Positions 1 through 8,009 of a stretch of 64,000 bases of DNA are shown one piece after another. This stretch comes from Propionibacteriaceae bacterium. Lineage in GTDB: Bacteria > Actinomycetota > Actinomycetes > Propionibacteriales > Propionibacteriaceae. The notes beneath the pieces are model-generated. The model did no database searches and was not told the origin of the DNA. It saw nothing but the letters and a program-made list of their open reading frames with translations. Each line of letters opens with the position of its first letter. The first letter of the stretch is position 1. The position numbers and the translations under genes were made by a program. The stretch lies in NCBI GenBank assembly GCA_031265875.1, contig JAISCA010000002.1, positions 62,001 to 126,000 of the forward strand, written 5' to 3'.

Positions 1-202
1 GGCTTCGATCACCTTGGGCCGGACCGTCCAAGTCCTGACCGGGCCCGGTCAGTCGGTCAGCGGCCGGGCCGTCGCCATCGCCGAGGACGGCCGCTTGCAG
101 GTCGAAGCGGACGGTCGCCGGCACTGGTTCGCGGCGGGCGACGTGGTGCACCTGCGAGCCGGTCAGTCCCGATCCACCGATGATCGGTTGATCGGGGCTT
201 AA
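1..202 (+). CDS. birA: Biotin--[acetyl-CoA-carboxylase] ligase, C-terminal fragment
   Basis: Only the last ~67 codons are inside the window; the reading frame is open from base 2 to the TAA at 200-202. The peptide (TLGRTVQVLTGPGQ...GRAVAIAEDGRLQVEADG...AAGDVVHLR) matches the small SH3-like C-terminal domain that closes BirA-type biotin protein ligases, which attach biotin to carboxylase carrier domains in the cytoplasm. The next genes (PH-domain membrane protein, purE) are the usual actinobacterial neighbours of birA, which supports the call. The catalytic domain is outside the window and cannot be assessed. Confidence 0.8.
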   Translation, partial: ASITLGRTVQVLTGPGQSVSGRAVAIAEDGRLQVEADGRRHWFAAGDVVHLRAGQSRSTDDRLIGA

Positions 203-211
203 GCTTGGCCC

Positions 212-721
212 ATGCCTGCGGACAATCTCGGCTCCGGTGAGCGCGTCATCTGGACCGGTCACACTCACGTCAAGGCCCTGTTCGGACCCGCTCTGATCTT
301 CCTCTTGGTGGCCGTCGGCCTGGGGGCCGGTCTGGCCTTCATCCCCGACCGCTACGACCCCTGGGCCAGCTGGGCCCTCGGGCTGGTCGCGCTGGTCCTG
401 TTCTTGGTGGGCTGTCTGGTCCCCTTCCTGCGCTGGTTCACCACCACCTACACGGTCACCAACCGGCGTATCACGACTCAGCGCGGCATCTTGAACAAGA
501 ACGGCCACGATCTGCCCCTGGTCAGGATCAACAACGTCGAGACCGACCGCAGTTTGACCGACCGGCTGCTGGGTTGCGGCACCATCAAGCTGACGACCGC
601 GGCCGAGGCGCCGGTCACCCTGCCTGACGTGCCCCAGGTCCAGCGGGTCCACGTCCTGATCTCCGACTTGTTGTTCACCAGCGTCGAACGGGACGCCGAC
701 GAGGCTCGGGAAGACCACTGA
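212..721 (+). CDS. PH-domain (YdbS/bPH2-like) membrane protein
   Basis: 169 residues. Two hydrophobic segments near residues 23-45 and 55-75 are followed by a soluble part with the [47 protein letters not shown] pattern typical of bacterial PH (bPH2/DUF304) domains, ending in an acidic tail. It starts 9 bases after birA and lies upstream of purE, as in many actinobacteria. Its molecular role is unknown; it is presumably membrane-anchored with a cytoplasmic PH fold. No clear Shine-Dalgarno sequence is seen, so translation may be coupled to birA. Confidence 0.8.
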   Translation: MPADNLGSGERVIWTGHTHVKALFGPALIFLLVAVGLGAGLAFIPDRYDPWASWALGLVALVLFLVGCLVPFLRWFTTTYTVTNRRITTQRGILNKNGHDLPLVRINNVETDRSLTDRLLGCGTIKLTTAAEAPVTLPDVPQVQRVHVLISDLLFTSVERDADEAREDH

Positions 722-755
722 GGCCGTTGCGGCCGCGCAGTCGAAGGAGACGACC

Positions 756-1277
756 ATGTTCCAATCAGGCGATACGACCCGGCCGTTAGTCGGTCTGATC
801 ATGGGCTCGGACTCGGACTGGCCGATCATGGCCCCAGCGGCCGAGGCCCTAGACGAATTCGACCTGCCCTACGAGGCCGATGTCATCTCGGCCCATCGCA
901 TGCCGGAGGAATTGACGGCTTACGGCCGGGCCGCCCAGGGCCGGGGGCTGCGCGTCCTGGTGGCCGGAGCGGGGGGAGCGGCCGCCCTGCCTGGCGCCCT
1001 GGCCGCCGTCACCGTCCTACCCGTCATCGGTGTGCCGGTGCCGCTGCGCCAACTGGACGGCTTGGACTCCCTGCTCTCGATCGTGCAGATGCCGGCCGGC
1101 GTGCCGGTCGCCACCGTCGGCGTCGGCGCCGCTCGTAACGCTGGCTTGCTGGCCGTCCGCCTGCTGGCCTTGGGCGATCCGGATCTGACCGAGCGCCTGC
1201 TCGGCTTCCAAGCCCGCTTGCGGGCGGCCGCCGCCGCCAAGGGAGCCGCTGTGAGAGCCCATTCGACAGCCCGCTAG
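756..1277 (+). CDS. purE: N5-carboxyaminoimidazole ribonucleotide mutase
   Basis: 173 residues, the normal PurE length, interconverting N5-CAIR and CAIR in purine synthesis. The nucleotide-binding MGSDSDW (residues 17-23), the SAHRMP motif with the catalytic histidine, and [10 protein letters not shown] are intact. The usual GAGGAAHLPG segment reads [10 protein letters not shown], so a histidine conserved in most class I PurE enzymes is alanine. The ATG follows an AAGGAG ribosome site at about 745-750. purK, which normally precedes purE in this context, is absent here; it may lie elsewhere or the enzyme may work without it. Confidence 0.93.
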   Translation: MFQSGDTTRPLVGLIMGSDSDWPIMAPAAEALDEFDLPYEADVISAHRMPEELTAYGRAAQGRGLRVLVAGAGGAAALPGALAAVTVLPVIGVPVPLRQLDGLDSLLSIVQMPAGVPVATVGVGAARNAGLLAVRLLALGDPDLTERLLGFQARLRAAAAAKGAAVRAHSTAR

Positions 1278-1312
1278 GGCCTGAGCCCGCGCCGGGCCGC
1301 TTCCCGGGGCTT

Positions 1313-2101
1313 CTAAATAGCTCGTACGGTGGCTGGGGCCCCCAGGCGTCCATCCGGCTCCAACTCGACGTCGAAGCGACTACGGTCGCCCCGGTGGAAG
1401 GCCACGAAGGTCTCGATCGGCCGGCCGGCCGAATCGCACAACAGGCTGGATAGGCGCAGGACCGGCTCGGCCGGGCCGATGCCGAGGTGCCGACCGGTCA
1501 CCTCGCCGGCCAGGGCGGCCTCGATCGAGCGGCGCACGCGGCCGAAGACCAGGCCGTAGCGGTCGCGCAGGAGGGCGTAGAGCGACTGCTCGGACAGGTC
1601 CTCCTGCTCCAAGCCGGGCACTCGCCGGGCTGGCAGCCAGGTGGTGGTGTGGACCCAGGGCTCCTCGTCGACGAAGCGCACGCGTTCGATCAAGACGACC
1701 GCGTCGCCCGGCGTCAGCTGGAGCAGCTCGGCCACCAAGACGTCGGCCGCCACTTGGCTATGGCGGAGGACCTGACTGACCAGGCGGGCCCCGCGCCGGG
1801 AGACGTCGTCGGCCAAGCCGCCGGTCCAACCAGCCAGGCCCTCCGACACCTTCTGACGGCCCAGGTAGGTGCCTTTGCCGCGTCGGCGGCTGATCAGGCC
1901 CTCGGTCTCCAACTCGGCCAGAGCCTGCCGGACCACGCTGCGGGACAGCCCGAAGTGCTGGGCCAGGTCGTTGTCGCCGGGCAGCCGGGCTCCGGCCGCC
2001 AAACCCTGCCGGGCCACCGCCTCCATCAAGATCTGCTTCAACTGGGCGTAGTAGGGCAGAGCGATGCTGCGGTCGATCGGTCGGGCGCGCGCGAGATCCA
2101 C
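1313..2101 (-). CDS. GntR/HutC-family transcriptional regulator (UTRA sensor)
   Basis: 262 residues from the GTG at 2101. The frame is open further upstream to 2299, but that extension would overlap the divergent aldolase gene and its protein sequence is not GntR-like. An N-terminal winged helix (PYYAQLKQILMEAV, LPGDNDLAQHFGLSRSVVRQALAELETEGLI) is followed by a UTRA ligand domain (RVRFVDEEPWVHTTTWLP, YGLVFGRVRRSIEAALA). It is divergent from the aldolase/kinase/SDR cluster and is probably its local repressor, sensing a phosphorylated sugar intermediate as other HutC members do; the ligand is unknown. Confidence 0.88.
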   Translation of the reverse strand: MDLARARPIDRSIALPYYAQLKQILMEAVARQGLAAGARLPGDNDLAQHFGLSRSVVRQALAELETEGLISRRRGKGTYLGRQKVSEGLAGWTGGLADDVSRRGARLVSQVLRHSQVAADVLVAELLQLTPGDAVVLIERVRFVDEEPWVHTTTWLPARRVPGLEQEDLSEQSLYALLRDRYGLVFGRVRRSIEAALAGEVTGRHLGIGPAEPVLRLSSLLCDSAGRPIETFVAFHRGDRSRFDVELEPDGRLGAPATVRAI

Positions 2102-2153
2102 GCCTTGATCGTATAGCCCTGCTTCGGCGGATCGCCCCGAGTTCGGAACGGTC

Positions 2154-2182
2154 TTGACAGACAGCCCTATAGACCGGATATC
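2154..2182 (+). promoter_or_regulatory. Candidate promoter of the aldolase/kinase/SDR cluster
   Basis: A perfect TTGACA at 2154-2159 is followed after 17 bases by GATATC (2177-2182), a weak -10 match (3/6). It lies in the divergent intergenic region and points toward the aldolase gene at 2293. The direct repeats at 2191-2226 begin just downstream, where a bound regulator could block transcription. This is inference from motif position only. Confidence 0.4.
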
Positions 2183-2190
2183 CTTACAAC

Positions 2191-2226
2191 CAGACAACAG
2201 CAGACAACTATACGTCAGACAAGTAT
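2191..2226. repeat. Three direct repeats of CAGACAA, candidate GntR operator
   Basis: CAGACAACAG begins at 2191, CAGACAACTAT at 2201 and CAGACAAGTAT at 2216. The last two share 10 of 11 bases with a 15-bp period. They sit in the A/T-richer gap between the GntR gene and the divergent aldolase gene, downstream of the candidate promoter. Position and repetition suggest operator sites, although most GntR operators are palindromic and these are direct repeats. Confidence 0.45.
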
Positions 2227-2292
2227 GCGGAGAGGACCGTCTCGGACTCCGCTGGAACCACTTCCGACAGCCCGTCAGCGGGCGGAGGCAGC

Positions 2293-2988
2293 ATGACACG
2301 ACCTGAGTTGAGCGCCACTGGATTGGCGCGCTATTTCGACCACACCCTGCTGAGACCGGACGCCACTAGGGCTGGTTTCGAGCGACTGTGCCAAGAAGCC
2401 GTCGATCACGGCTTCGCCATGGTCGCCATCAACCCCGGCCCGGTGGCCTGGTGCAAGGCTCGACTGGCCGGCTCGGCGGTGCGGGTGGGGGCCGCCATCG
2501 CCTTCCCGCTGGGCCAGAACACGATCGCCCAGAAGGTCGCTGAAGCCGTCAGCGCCATCGACGACGGGGCCGACGAGATCGATTACGTGATCGACCTGGG
2601 CCGGGTCAAGGATGGCGACCTCGACCATAGCGAACGCGAGATGACGGCCATGGTTCAGGCCTGTCGGGGTCGGGGCGTTCTGATCAAGGTCATTTTGGAG
2701 ACCTGCTACCTGACCCGGGAGGAGAAACTGGCCCTGGCCCAGATCGCCCGTCGGGTCGGTCCCGACTTCGTCAAGACCTCGACTGGTTTCGGCTCCGGCG
2801 GCGCCACCGCCGAGGACGTGGCCCTGCTGGCGGCCAACGTCGGCCCGGACGTCCAAGTCAAAGCCTCGGGCGGTGTCCGTAGTTTGACCGACGCCCTCCA
2901 GTACATCGACCTGGGCGCCACCCGCTTGGGGTCGTCGGCTAGCGTCGCCATCGTCGAAGAGTACCGTCGCTCAGGAGCGTCATCATGA
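2293..2988 (+). CDS. deoC: DeoC-family aldolase (deoxyribose-phosphate aldolase type)
   Basis: 231 residues, typical of class I DeoC, a TIM-barrel aldolase that reversibly joins acetaldehyde to a phosphorylated aldehyde. All signature residues are present: Schiff-base lysine K161 in VKTSTGFGSGG, proton-relay lysine K190 in QVKASGGVR, and D97 in ADEIDYVID. The ATG follows a GGCGGAGG ribosome site. It is the first gene of the cluster and overlaps the next by 4 bases (ATGA). No nucleoside phosphorylase or phosphopentomutase is nearby, so the substrate may not be deoxyribose-5-phosphate. Compare the second family member at 8930, which lacks the Schiff-base lysine. Confidence 0.88.
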   Translation: MTRPELSATGLARYFDHTLLRPDATRAGFERLCQEAVDHGFAMVAINPGPVAWCKARLAGSAVRVGAAIAFPLGQNTIAQKVAEAVSAIDDGADEIDYVIDLGRVKDGDLDHSEREMTAMVQACRGRGVLIKVILETCYLTREEKLALAQIARRVGPDFVKTSTGFGSGGATAEDVALLAANVGPDVQVKASGGVRSLTDALQYIDLGATRLGSSASVAIVEEYRRSGASS

Positions 2989-3881
2989 CCAGTGGCCAGT
3001 CGGCTTGGCGAGGCGCCGCCTCCGAGTTGATCACTCCCTTCGACCGGGCGGGCGAGGTCCAATTGGACCTGGTGGCGGGCGAGGTCGAGTTCATGGCCGC
3101 GCGCGGCGTGGTCGGCGTCATGGTCAATGGCTTCGCCAGCGAAGCCCTCATGATCTGTGACCAAGAGCGTCTGGCCATCGCTGGCGCCGCCAAAGCGGCG
3201 GCCCCAGCTGGCTGCCAGTTGATGGGCACCGTCATCGCCGGCTCGACCAAGCAAGGCCTGAGCTGGGTCGAGCGCTACGAGGCTTTGGAGCTGGACGCCA
3301 TCGCCATCGCCACGCCGCCGCTCTACCCCTACGGGGTCGACGCCTTGGTCGACTACTACATCGCCATCGCCCAGGCCAGCCAGCTGCCGGCCTACATCTA
3401 CAACTCGCCGGAGTGGGGCAATAAGTTGCCGCCGGAGGCGGTGGCCCGGATCGTCGAGGCCTGCCCTCAGGTGGTCGGCTACAAGGACGCCACCCACAGT
3501 TTGATTGAGTTGCAGACCCTGCTCCAGCTGATCGGCCGCGAGCGCTTGTCGGTCCTGTCCGGCAGCGACGCTTTGACCGTGCCCATGATGCTGATCGGAG
3601 CCAAGGGAGTCATCTCCTTGGTCACGACCGTCTTCCCGGACTTGATCGTCGATCTCTGCCAAGCCGCCGCCGCCGGCCAATGGGAGCGGGCCATGGCCTT
3701 GCAGGACCGCACCCTGAGGGTACGGGCGGCGCTCAAGATCGGCCCCTTCATGGCCGCCTACAAGCACGTCGCCCGGCTATTGGGCCACGACCTGGGGACG
3801 CCGCGTCATCCCCTGACCGAATTGACCAGTCAACAAGCCAGCGCGGTCGAGCGGCGCTTGGCCCAAGAGGGCGTTCTCTAA
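2985..3881 (+). CDS. Dihydrodipicolinate synthase/N-acetylneuraminate lyase family aldolase
   Basis: 298 residues, a single DapA/NanA TIM barrel. K167 in VVGYKDATHS is the Schiff-base lysine and Y139 in YIYNSP the catalytic tyrosine. The substrate loop that reads GTTGE in true DapA is NGFASEA here, so it is unlikely to be the lysine-pathway enzyme. Family members at such loci cleave or dehydrate 2-keto-3-deoxy sugar acids, releasing pyruvate or forming semialdehydes. The start overlaps the deoC stop (ATGA), indicating translational coupling. The exact reaction is unknown. Confidence 0.85.
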   Translation: MTSGQSAWRGAASELITPFDRAGEVQLDLVAGEVEFMAARGVVGVMVNGFASEALMICDQERLAIAGAAKAAAPAGCQLMGTVIAGSTKQGLSWVERYEALELDAIAIATPPLYPYGVDALVDYYIAIAQASQLPAYIYNSPEWGNKLPPEAVARIVEACPQVVGYKDATHSLIELQTLLQLIGRERLSVLSGSDALTVPMMLIGAKGVISLVTTVFPDLIVDLCQAAAAGQWERAMALQDRTLRVRAALKIGPFMAAYKHVARLLGHDLGTPRHPLTELTSQQASAVERRLAQEGVL

Positions 3882-3884
3882 GAC

Positions 3885-3910
3885 GCCGGCCGGCCAGCGC
3901 TGGCCGGCCC
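3885..3910. terminator. GC-rich palindrome after the DapA-like gene
   Basis: GGCCGGCCAGC (3888-3898) abuts its exact complement GCTGGCCGGCC (3899-3909), four bases after the stop codon. There is no T-tract, so it may be an attenuator or RNA-stabilising stem rather than a full terminator; downstream genes have the same orientation and probably belong to the same operon. Confidence 0.4.
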
Positions 3911-4049
3911 GCTCGACCTCTCCGATCCTCTCCGTCCTCCGCGACCTCTCCGGCAGTGGTTGGACGCCAACTGAACCTCGGCCCGCCGCCGCGATGAGGC
4001 GCGCGGCCGGCCGGACAACCTCGCCGTGACATGCAAAGGAGTAACACTC

Positions 4050-5591
4050 ATGGCAAGTAAATATGTGATGGGAATCGACTCGGGCACCTCCGTCGTCAAA
4101 GCGGTCCTATTCGACCTGACCGGCGACGAGGTGGCCGTCGCCTCCCGCACCACCCCGGTCGACACACCGCATTTCGGCTGGTCCGAATTCGACATCGACG
4201 TGGAATGGGGTGAACTGGCCCAGGTCTGCCGCGACCTCTTAGCCAAGGCCGAGATCGACCCCCAGGACATCGCCGCCATCGGCATCTGCGCCAAGCACGG
4301 CACCTGCTTCTTAGGCGAGGACTATCGCCCGGTCCGGCCCGGCATCCTCTGGAACGACGGGCGCTGCGCCAAAGACCTCCAGGAGTGGGAGGCCGACGGC
4401 CGTCTCGACGCCACCTTCGCTGAGACTTCGAACTGGCTCATGACCTCGGACCGTAACTTCCTGTTGCCCTGGCTGCGCCGGCACGAGCCGACCGTGATCG
4501 ACCAGGTCAAGGTCTTCTGCTCGCCGGCCAACTGGGTCTCTTTCAAGCTGACCGGCGATTTCGGGGCCAACGGCTCCGATTTCTACGCCCAGGTCGACGA
4601 CTCCGGCCAGATCAGCCACCGCGTCCTCGAGATCGCCGGCATCGACGACCTCTTCGACCGTTTCCCGGAGATCGGCCCGCCCGGGCGGGTGATCGGCCGG
4701 GTGACGCCGTCCGCCGCCGCCGAGTGTGGTCTGCCGGTGGGCATACCGGTGGCCGAGATGGGCTGGGACGCCATGTCCAGCACAGCCGGCGGCGGGGCCA
4801 TCGAGCCGGGTCAGGCCAACGTCATCCTGGGCACCTCGGGCTGCATCCTGGTGGTGACGCCGAAGTTCGTGCGCGAGCCCAAGCTCGGCATCATGTCGGT
4901 CCACAACGTGCCGGGCCACTGGGTCCAGTTCATCGCCCCGTTGACCGGCACGCCCAACTCGGATTGGTTCAACCAGAACTTCACCTACGAGGATCGGGTC
5001 GCGGCCGAGCGGGCCGGTCTCAGTTTCTACGCCTACTGCGACCAGGAGATGGCCCAGGTGCCGGCGGGCAGCCACGGCGTCGTCTACCACCCCTACATGA
5101 GCGCGGCCGGGGAACGGGCTCCCTTCACCAACGTCAACGCCCGCGGCAACTTCTTCGGCCTCAATTTGGCCAGCGGCCGGGCGGTCCTGCACCGGGCCGT
5201 CTACGAAGGCATGGCCTTCTCCAACAAGCACTGCCTGGACGCTTACACCTTCCCGATCAAGGACGTCTGCCTGACCGGCGGCGGGACCAATAGCCCGCTC
5301 TGGTGCCAGATCTTCGCCGACGTCTTGAACGTGCCGGTCAAACTCATGAACGGCACCGAGTACGGGGCCAAAGGCGCGGCTTGGAACGCGGCTTGGGCGG
5401 CGGGGCTGTTCGACAGCGCCCAGGCCGCCCGTGACGCCTTCTGCCGGGTCGACCGGGTCTACACGCCCGACCCGGCCGCTGTGGCGGTGTACCAGGACCT
5501 CTACCAGGTCTACCGGGAGATTCCGTACGCCCTCTTCCCGGCCTGGCAGAAGCGGGCCGAGTTCCTGGAGAAGTACGGCCAAGCCGGTTGA
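4050..5591 (+). CDS. FGGY-family carbohydrate kinase
   Basis: 513 residues from ATG 4050, chosen because AAAGGAG lies at 4035-4041; an in-frame GTG at 4026 precedes that ribosome site. The N-terminal ATPase fold begins MGIDSGTSVVKAVLFDLTG; HFGWSEFDIDVEW, ILWNDGR and the C-terminal LTGGGTNSPLWCQIFADVLNVPV and YGAKGAAWNAAWAAG are the expected FGGY features. The sequence is most like xylulose/polyol kinases (LyxK/erythritol kinase style), but the sugar cannot be read off. It would phosphorylate the pathway substrate or a ketose made by one of the adjacent dehydrogenases, giving the phosphate ester cleaved by the aldolases. Confidence 0.88.
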   Translation: MASKYVMGIDSGTSVVKAVLFDLTGDEVAVASRTTPVDTPHFGWSEFDIDVEWGELAQVCRDLLAKAEIDPQDIAAIGICAKHGTCFLGEDYRPVRPGILWNDGRCAKDLQEWEADGRLDATFAETSNWLMTSDRNFLLPWLRRHEPTVIDQVKVFCSPANWVSFKLTGDFGANGSDFYAQVDDSGQISHRVLEIAGIDDLFDRFPEIGPPGRVIGRVTPSAAAECGLPVGIPVAEMGWDAMSSTAGGGAIEPGQANVILGTSGCILVVTPKFVREPKLGIMSVHNVPGHWVQFIAPLTGTPNSDWFNQNFTYEDRVAAERAGLSFYAYCDQEMAQVPAGSHGVVYHPYMSAAGERAPFTNVNARGNFFGLNLASGRAVLHRAVYEGMAFSNKHCLDAYTFPIKDVCLTGGGTNSPLWCQIFADVLNVPVKLMNGTEYGAKGAAWNAAWAAGLFDSAQAARDAFCRVDRVYTPDPAAVAVYQDLYQVYREIPYALFPAWQKRAEFLEKYGQAG

Positions 5592-5667
5592 TGAGGACTC
5601 GGCGGCGGGGCTGGTCGGCTCCGGCCCCGCCACCGGTCGAACCTTGGAAGGAGAGCGACTAAACGAG

Positions 5668-7209
5668 ATGGAACGACTGAGAGCAGCCGCCGTCATGGGC
5701 GGCACGACCGGCCTGGGGGCCCAGCTCAGCCAGTATCTGGCCGAGCGCGGCTTCGCCGTCGCGGCCCTGGGCCCGGCCCCGGCCTGGACCTGGCCCGAGC
5801 GGGCCCAGAACTGCCACCTGGTGGAGACCGACCTGGGCCGGATCGAGGGCTACGCCGAGGCCTTGGCCGAGGCCAGCCGCCGCTTGGGCGGCTTCGGCGT
5901 CTTGATCAACGCCTTGGACCGGTTCGACCCGATCCCCTTCGACCAGATCGGACCGGCCGACTGGGCCCAGGCCTTGGACCACAACTTGAAGGCGGTCTTC
6001 TTCGCCTGTCAGGCGGCCGTGCCGCTGATGAAGGACTGCGGCGGGGTCATCTGCAACCTCAGTTCGGCGCGGGCGCATCTGGCCGCGGTGGACCAGGTGG
6101 CCTACAGCGCGGCCAAGGCCGGCGTCGCCGCCATGACCCGCGACTTGGCCTGCGATCTGGGCCGCTACGACATCAAATGCGACTCCTTGATGCTGCCGGT
6201 GGCAGGGGTCGACGGTCTCATGACGGCCCAAGCGCCCACCACGGATGACATCTGCGAGGCGGTCGAGTTCCTGATCAGCCAAGGCTCGTACGACGCCCTC
6301 GACGCCTTCGAATACCCGCTCGACGGCGGTTTGACCGTCCTGCTCGACCGTCTGGCCTCGGTCCCAGGGCCGACTGCGACCGAGCCGGACCAGCCGGACC
6401 AGCCGGACGAAGGGGCCAAGGTCGCCGTCGTGACCGGTGGCGCCTCCGGCTTGGGGGCGCAGGCCGCCCGGGTCTTCGCCCAACGCGGCTTCCGGGTGGC
6501 CCTGCTCGACATCTTGGACCAGGCTGGCGAAGCCTTGGCGGGCCAGCTGCGGGAGTGGGCCGACGCCTGCTACATCCATTGCGACGTGGCCCGCAACGAC
6601 CAGATCGAGGCCGCCGTGGCTGGCGTCCAAGACCGCTTCGGCCGAATCGACATTCTGCTCAACTCGGCCGCCGTCACCTCGCGCAAACGCACGCCCGACA
6701 TCACCGAGGCCGACTGGGACACCTTCATGGACATCGACCTGAAGGGCCCCTTCTACCTGTCCTTGGCCTGCGCCCGGCACATGAGACGCCACGGCTCAGG
6801 GCACATCGTCAACTTCTCCTCCATGCTCAGCACCTTGTCGCACGGCCGGCACACCTTGTACGGCGGGGCCAAGGAGGCTCTCAACGCTATGACCAGGGCT
6901 TTGGCCGCCGCTCTCAAGCCGGACGGCGTCCAGGTCGTCAGCGTCCTGCCGGCCTACGTCGTCACGCCGATGATCTCCTTCCGGCTGACCGACCAGGAGT
7001 GGATCGACCGCAACTACCGGCAGTCGCTCAGCCGGGTGCTGTTACGGCCCGAGCATGTCAGCGAGGTCTTCCATTGGCTGTCCACCGCACGGACGGCCGC
7101 CCACAGCGGACACAAGATCCACGTCGACACCGGTTATCTCAGTCTGCGCCACAAGTTGGTGCCCTGGGACGATCCGGCCCCGATCGCACAGGAGGCGACC
7201 CTGAGATGA
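5668..7209 (+). CDS. Tandem fusion of two short-chain dehydrogenase/reductase domains
   Basis: 513 residues from ATG 5668, which follows a GGAAGGAGAG site at 5646-5655. Residues 1-230 form one SDR domain: cofactor loop GGTTGLG (11-17), S133, Y146 and K150 in YSAAK. After a linker containing DQPDQPDE (241-248) a second complete SDR spans 250-500: TGGASGLG (256-263), S384/S385, Y398 and K402 in YGGAK. Both halves keep Tyr-Lys pairs; in domain 1 the NAG motif is NAL, in domain 2 the helix-alpha4 Asn is Asp357. SDRs are normally single-domain oligomers, so a covalent pair is unusual. It is probably NAD(P)-dependent, oxidising or reducing sugar intermediates. The stop overlaps the next start (ATGA). 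Confidence 0.85.
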   Translation: MERLRAAAVMGGTTGLGAQLSQYLAERGFAVAALGPAPAWTWPERAQNCHLVETDLGRIEGYAEALAEASRRLGGFGVLINALDRFDPIPFDQIGPADWAQALDHNLKAVFFACQAAVPLMKDCGGVICNLSSARAHLAAVDQVAYSAAKAGVAAMTRDLACDLGRYDIKCDSLMLPVAGVDGLMTAQAPTTDDICEAVEFLISQGSYDALDAFEYPLDGGLTVLLDRLASVPGPTATEPDQPDQPDEGAKVAVVTGGASGLGAQAARVFAQRGFRVALLDILDQAGEALAGQLREWADACYIHCDVARNDQIEAAVAGVQDRFGRIDILLNSAAVTSRKRTPDITEADWDTFMDIDLKGPFYLSLACARHMRRHGSGHIVNFSSMLSTLSHGRHTLYGGAKEALNAMTRALAAALKPDGVQVVSVLPAYVVTPMISFRLTDQEWIDRNYRQSLSRVLLRPEHVSEVFHWLSTARTAAHSGHKIHVDTGYLSLRHKLVPWDDPAPIAQEATLR

Positions 7210-8009
7210 CTGAGACGAGGACCGGCCGCCGGGCCGTCGTCACCGGCGGCGCCCGAGGACTGGGCGCCAGCGTGGCCGCCCGGCTGACCCAAGCCGGCTG
7301 GAGCGTCGCTCTGCTGGACCAAGACATCGCCGCTGGACAGGCCCAAGCCGAGCGCCTGTCCCAGTCAGGACCGGCCTGGTTCGTGCCCTTCGACGCCGCC
7401 GGCGACGCCCAGGGCCCCATCGAGGCCGCCGCCGAGCGGCTGGGCGGCGTCGACCTGCTGGTCTGCGCCGCCCACCAGGGCTTAGAGCGGCCGGTCGAGC
7501 GGATCAGCCAGGCCGACTGGGACCGGGTCATCGGGGTCGACTTGAACGGCGCCTTCTTCCCGGTCCAGGCCGCTGTGGCCCATCTGGCCGCCGGCGTCGA
7601 TCCCTGCGTGATCCATCTCTCCGCCGTCCAGGCCCGGGTCGCCTCCGGTTTGCACGCCGTCTACTCGGCCGCCATGGCGGCGGTGGCGGCGGTCTCCCGT
7701 TCACTGGCGGCCGAGTTGGCCCCACTGGGCATCCGCTGCTGCTGCGTCTCGCCCTACACCGTCTTGACCGAGTCGAACCGCGACCGGCTGGAGGAGCCGG
7801 GCTGGCGTCAGTTGCAAGAGTCGACGGTGTTGAACGGCGGCATCATGACGGGGCCGGAACTGGCCGATCTGGTCTATCAGATCGTGACCGGGCCGGGTCT
7901 CTTCAACGCCTGCGACATCGTGCTGGACGGCGGCATGAACATCTTCCGGGAGCGCCCGACCGCTTCCCCCTATCAGTCCAGCGCTTCAGGAGAGGTGAGT
8001 CGCAGATGA
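7206..8009 (+). CDS. SDR-family protein lacking the catalytic lysine
   Basis: 267 residues; ATG 7206 overlaps the previous stop. The cofactor motif TGGARGLG (13-20), the HLSAVQ serine (S139) and Y153 are present, but the canonical YxxxK reads YSAAM: position 157 is Met (ATG codon at 7674-7676), not Lys. The C-terminal LDGGMN signature is intact. Loss of the lysine normally abolishes classical SDR catalysis, so this may be a non-catalytic partner subunit or work with altered chemistry. It overlaps the next SDR gene (ATGA), whose lesion is complementary (Tyr to Phe). Confidence 0.85.
   Translation: MTETRTGRRAVVTGGARGLGASVAARLTQAGWSVALLDQDIAAGQAQAERLSQSGPAWFVPFDAAGDAQGPIEAAAERLGGVDLLVCAAHQGLERPVERISQADWDRVIGVDLNGAFFPVQAAVAHLAAGVDPCVIHLSAVQARVASGLHAVYSAAMAAVAAVSRSLAAELAPLGIRCCCVSPYTVLTESNRDRLEEPGWRQLQESTVLNGGIMTGPELADLVYQIVTGPGLFNACDIVLDGGMNIFRERPTASPYQSSASGEVSRR

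Noticed and set aside
5592..5667. Rho-independent terminator between the FGGY kinase and the fused SDR
   Set aside because: A GGCGGGGC/GCCCCGCC pairing exists, but with a 12-base loop and no T-tract between genes that otherwise appear co-transcribed; not convincing.
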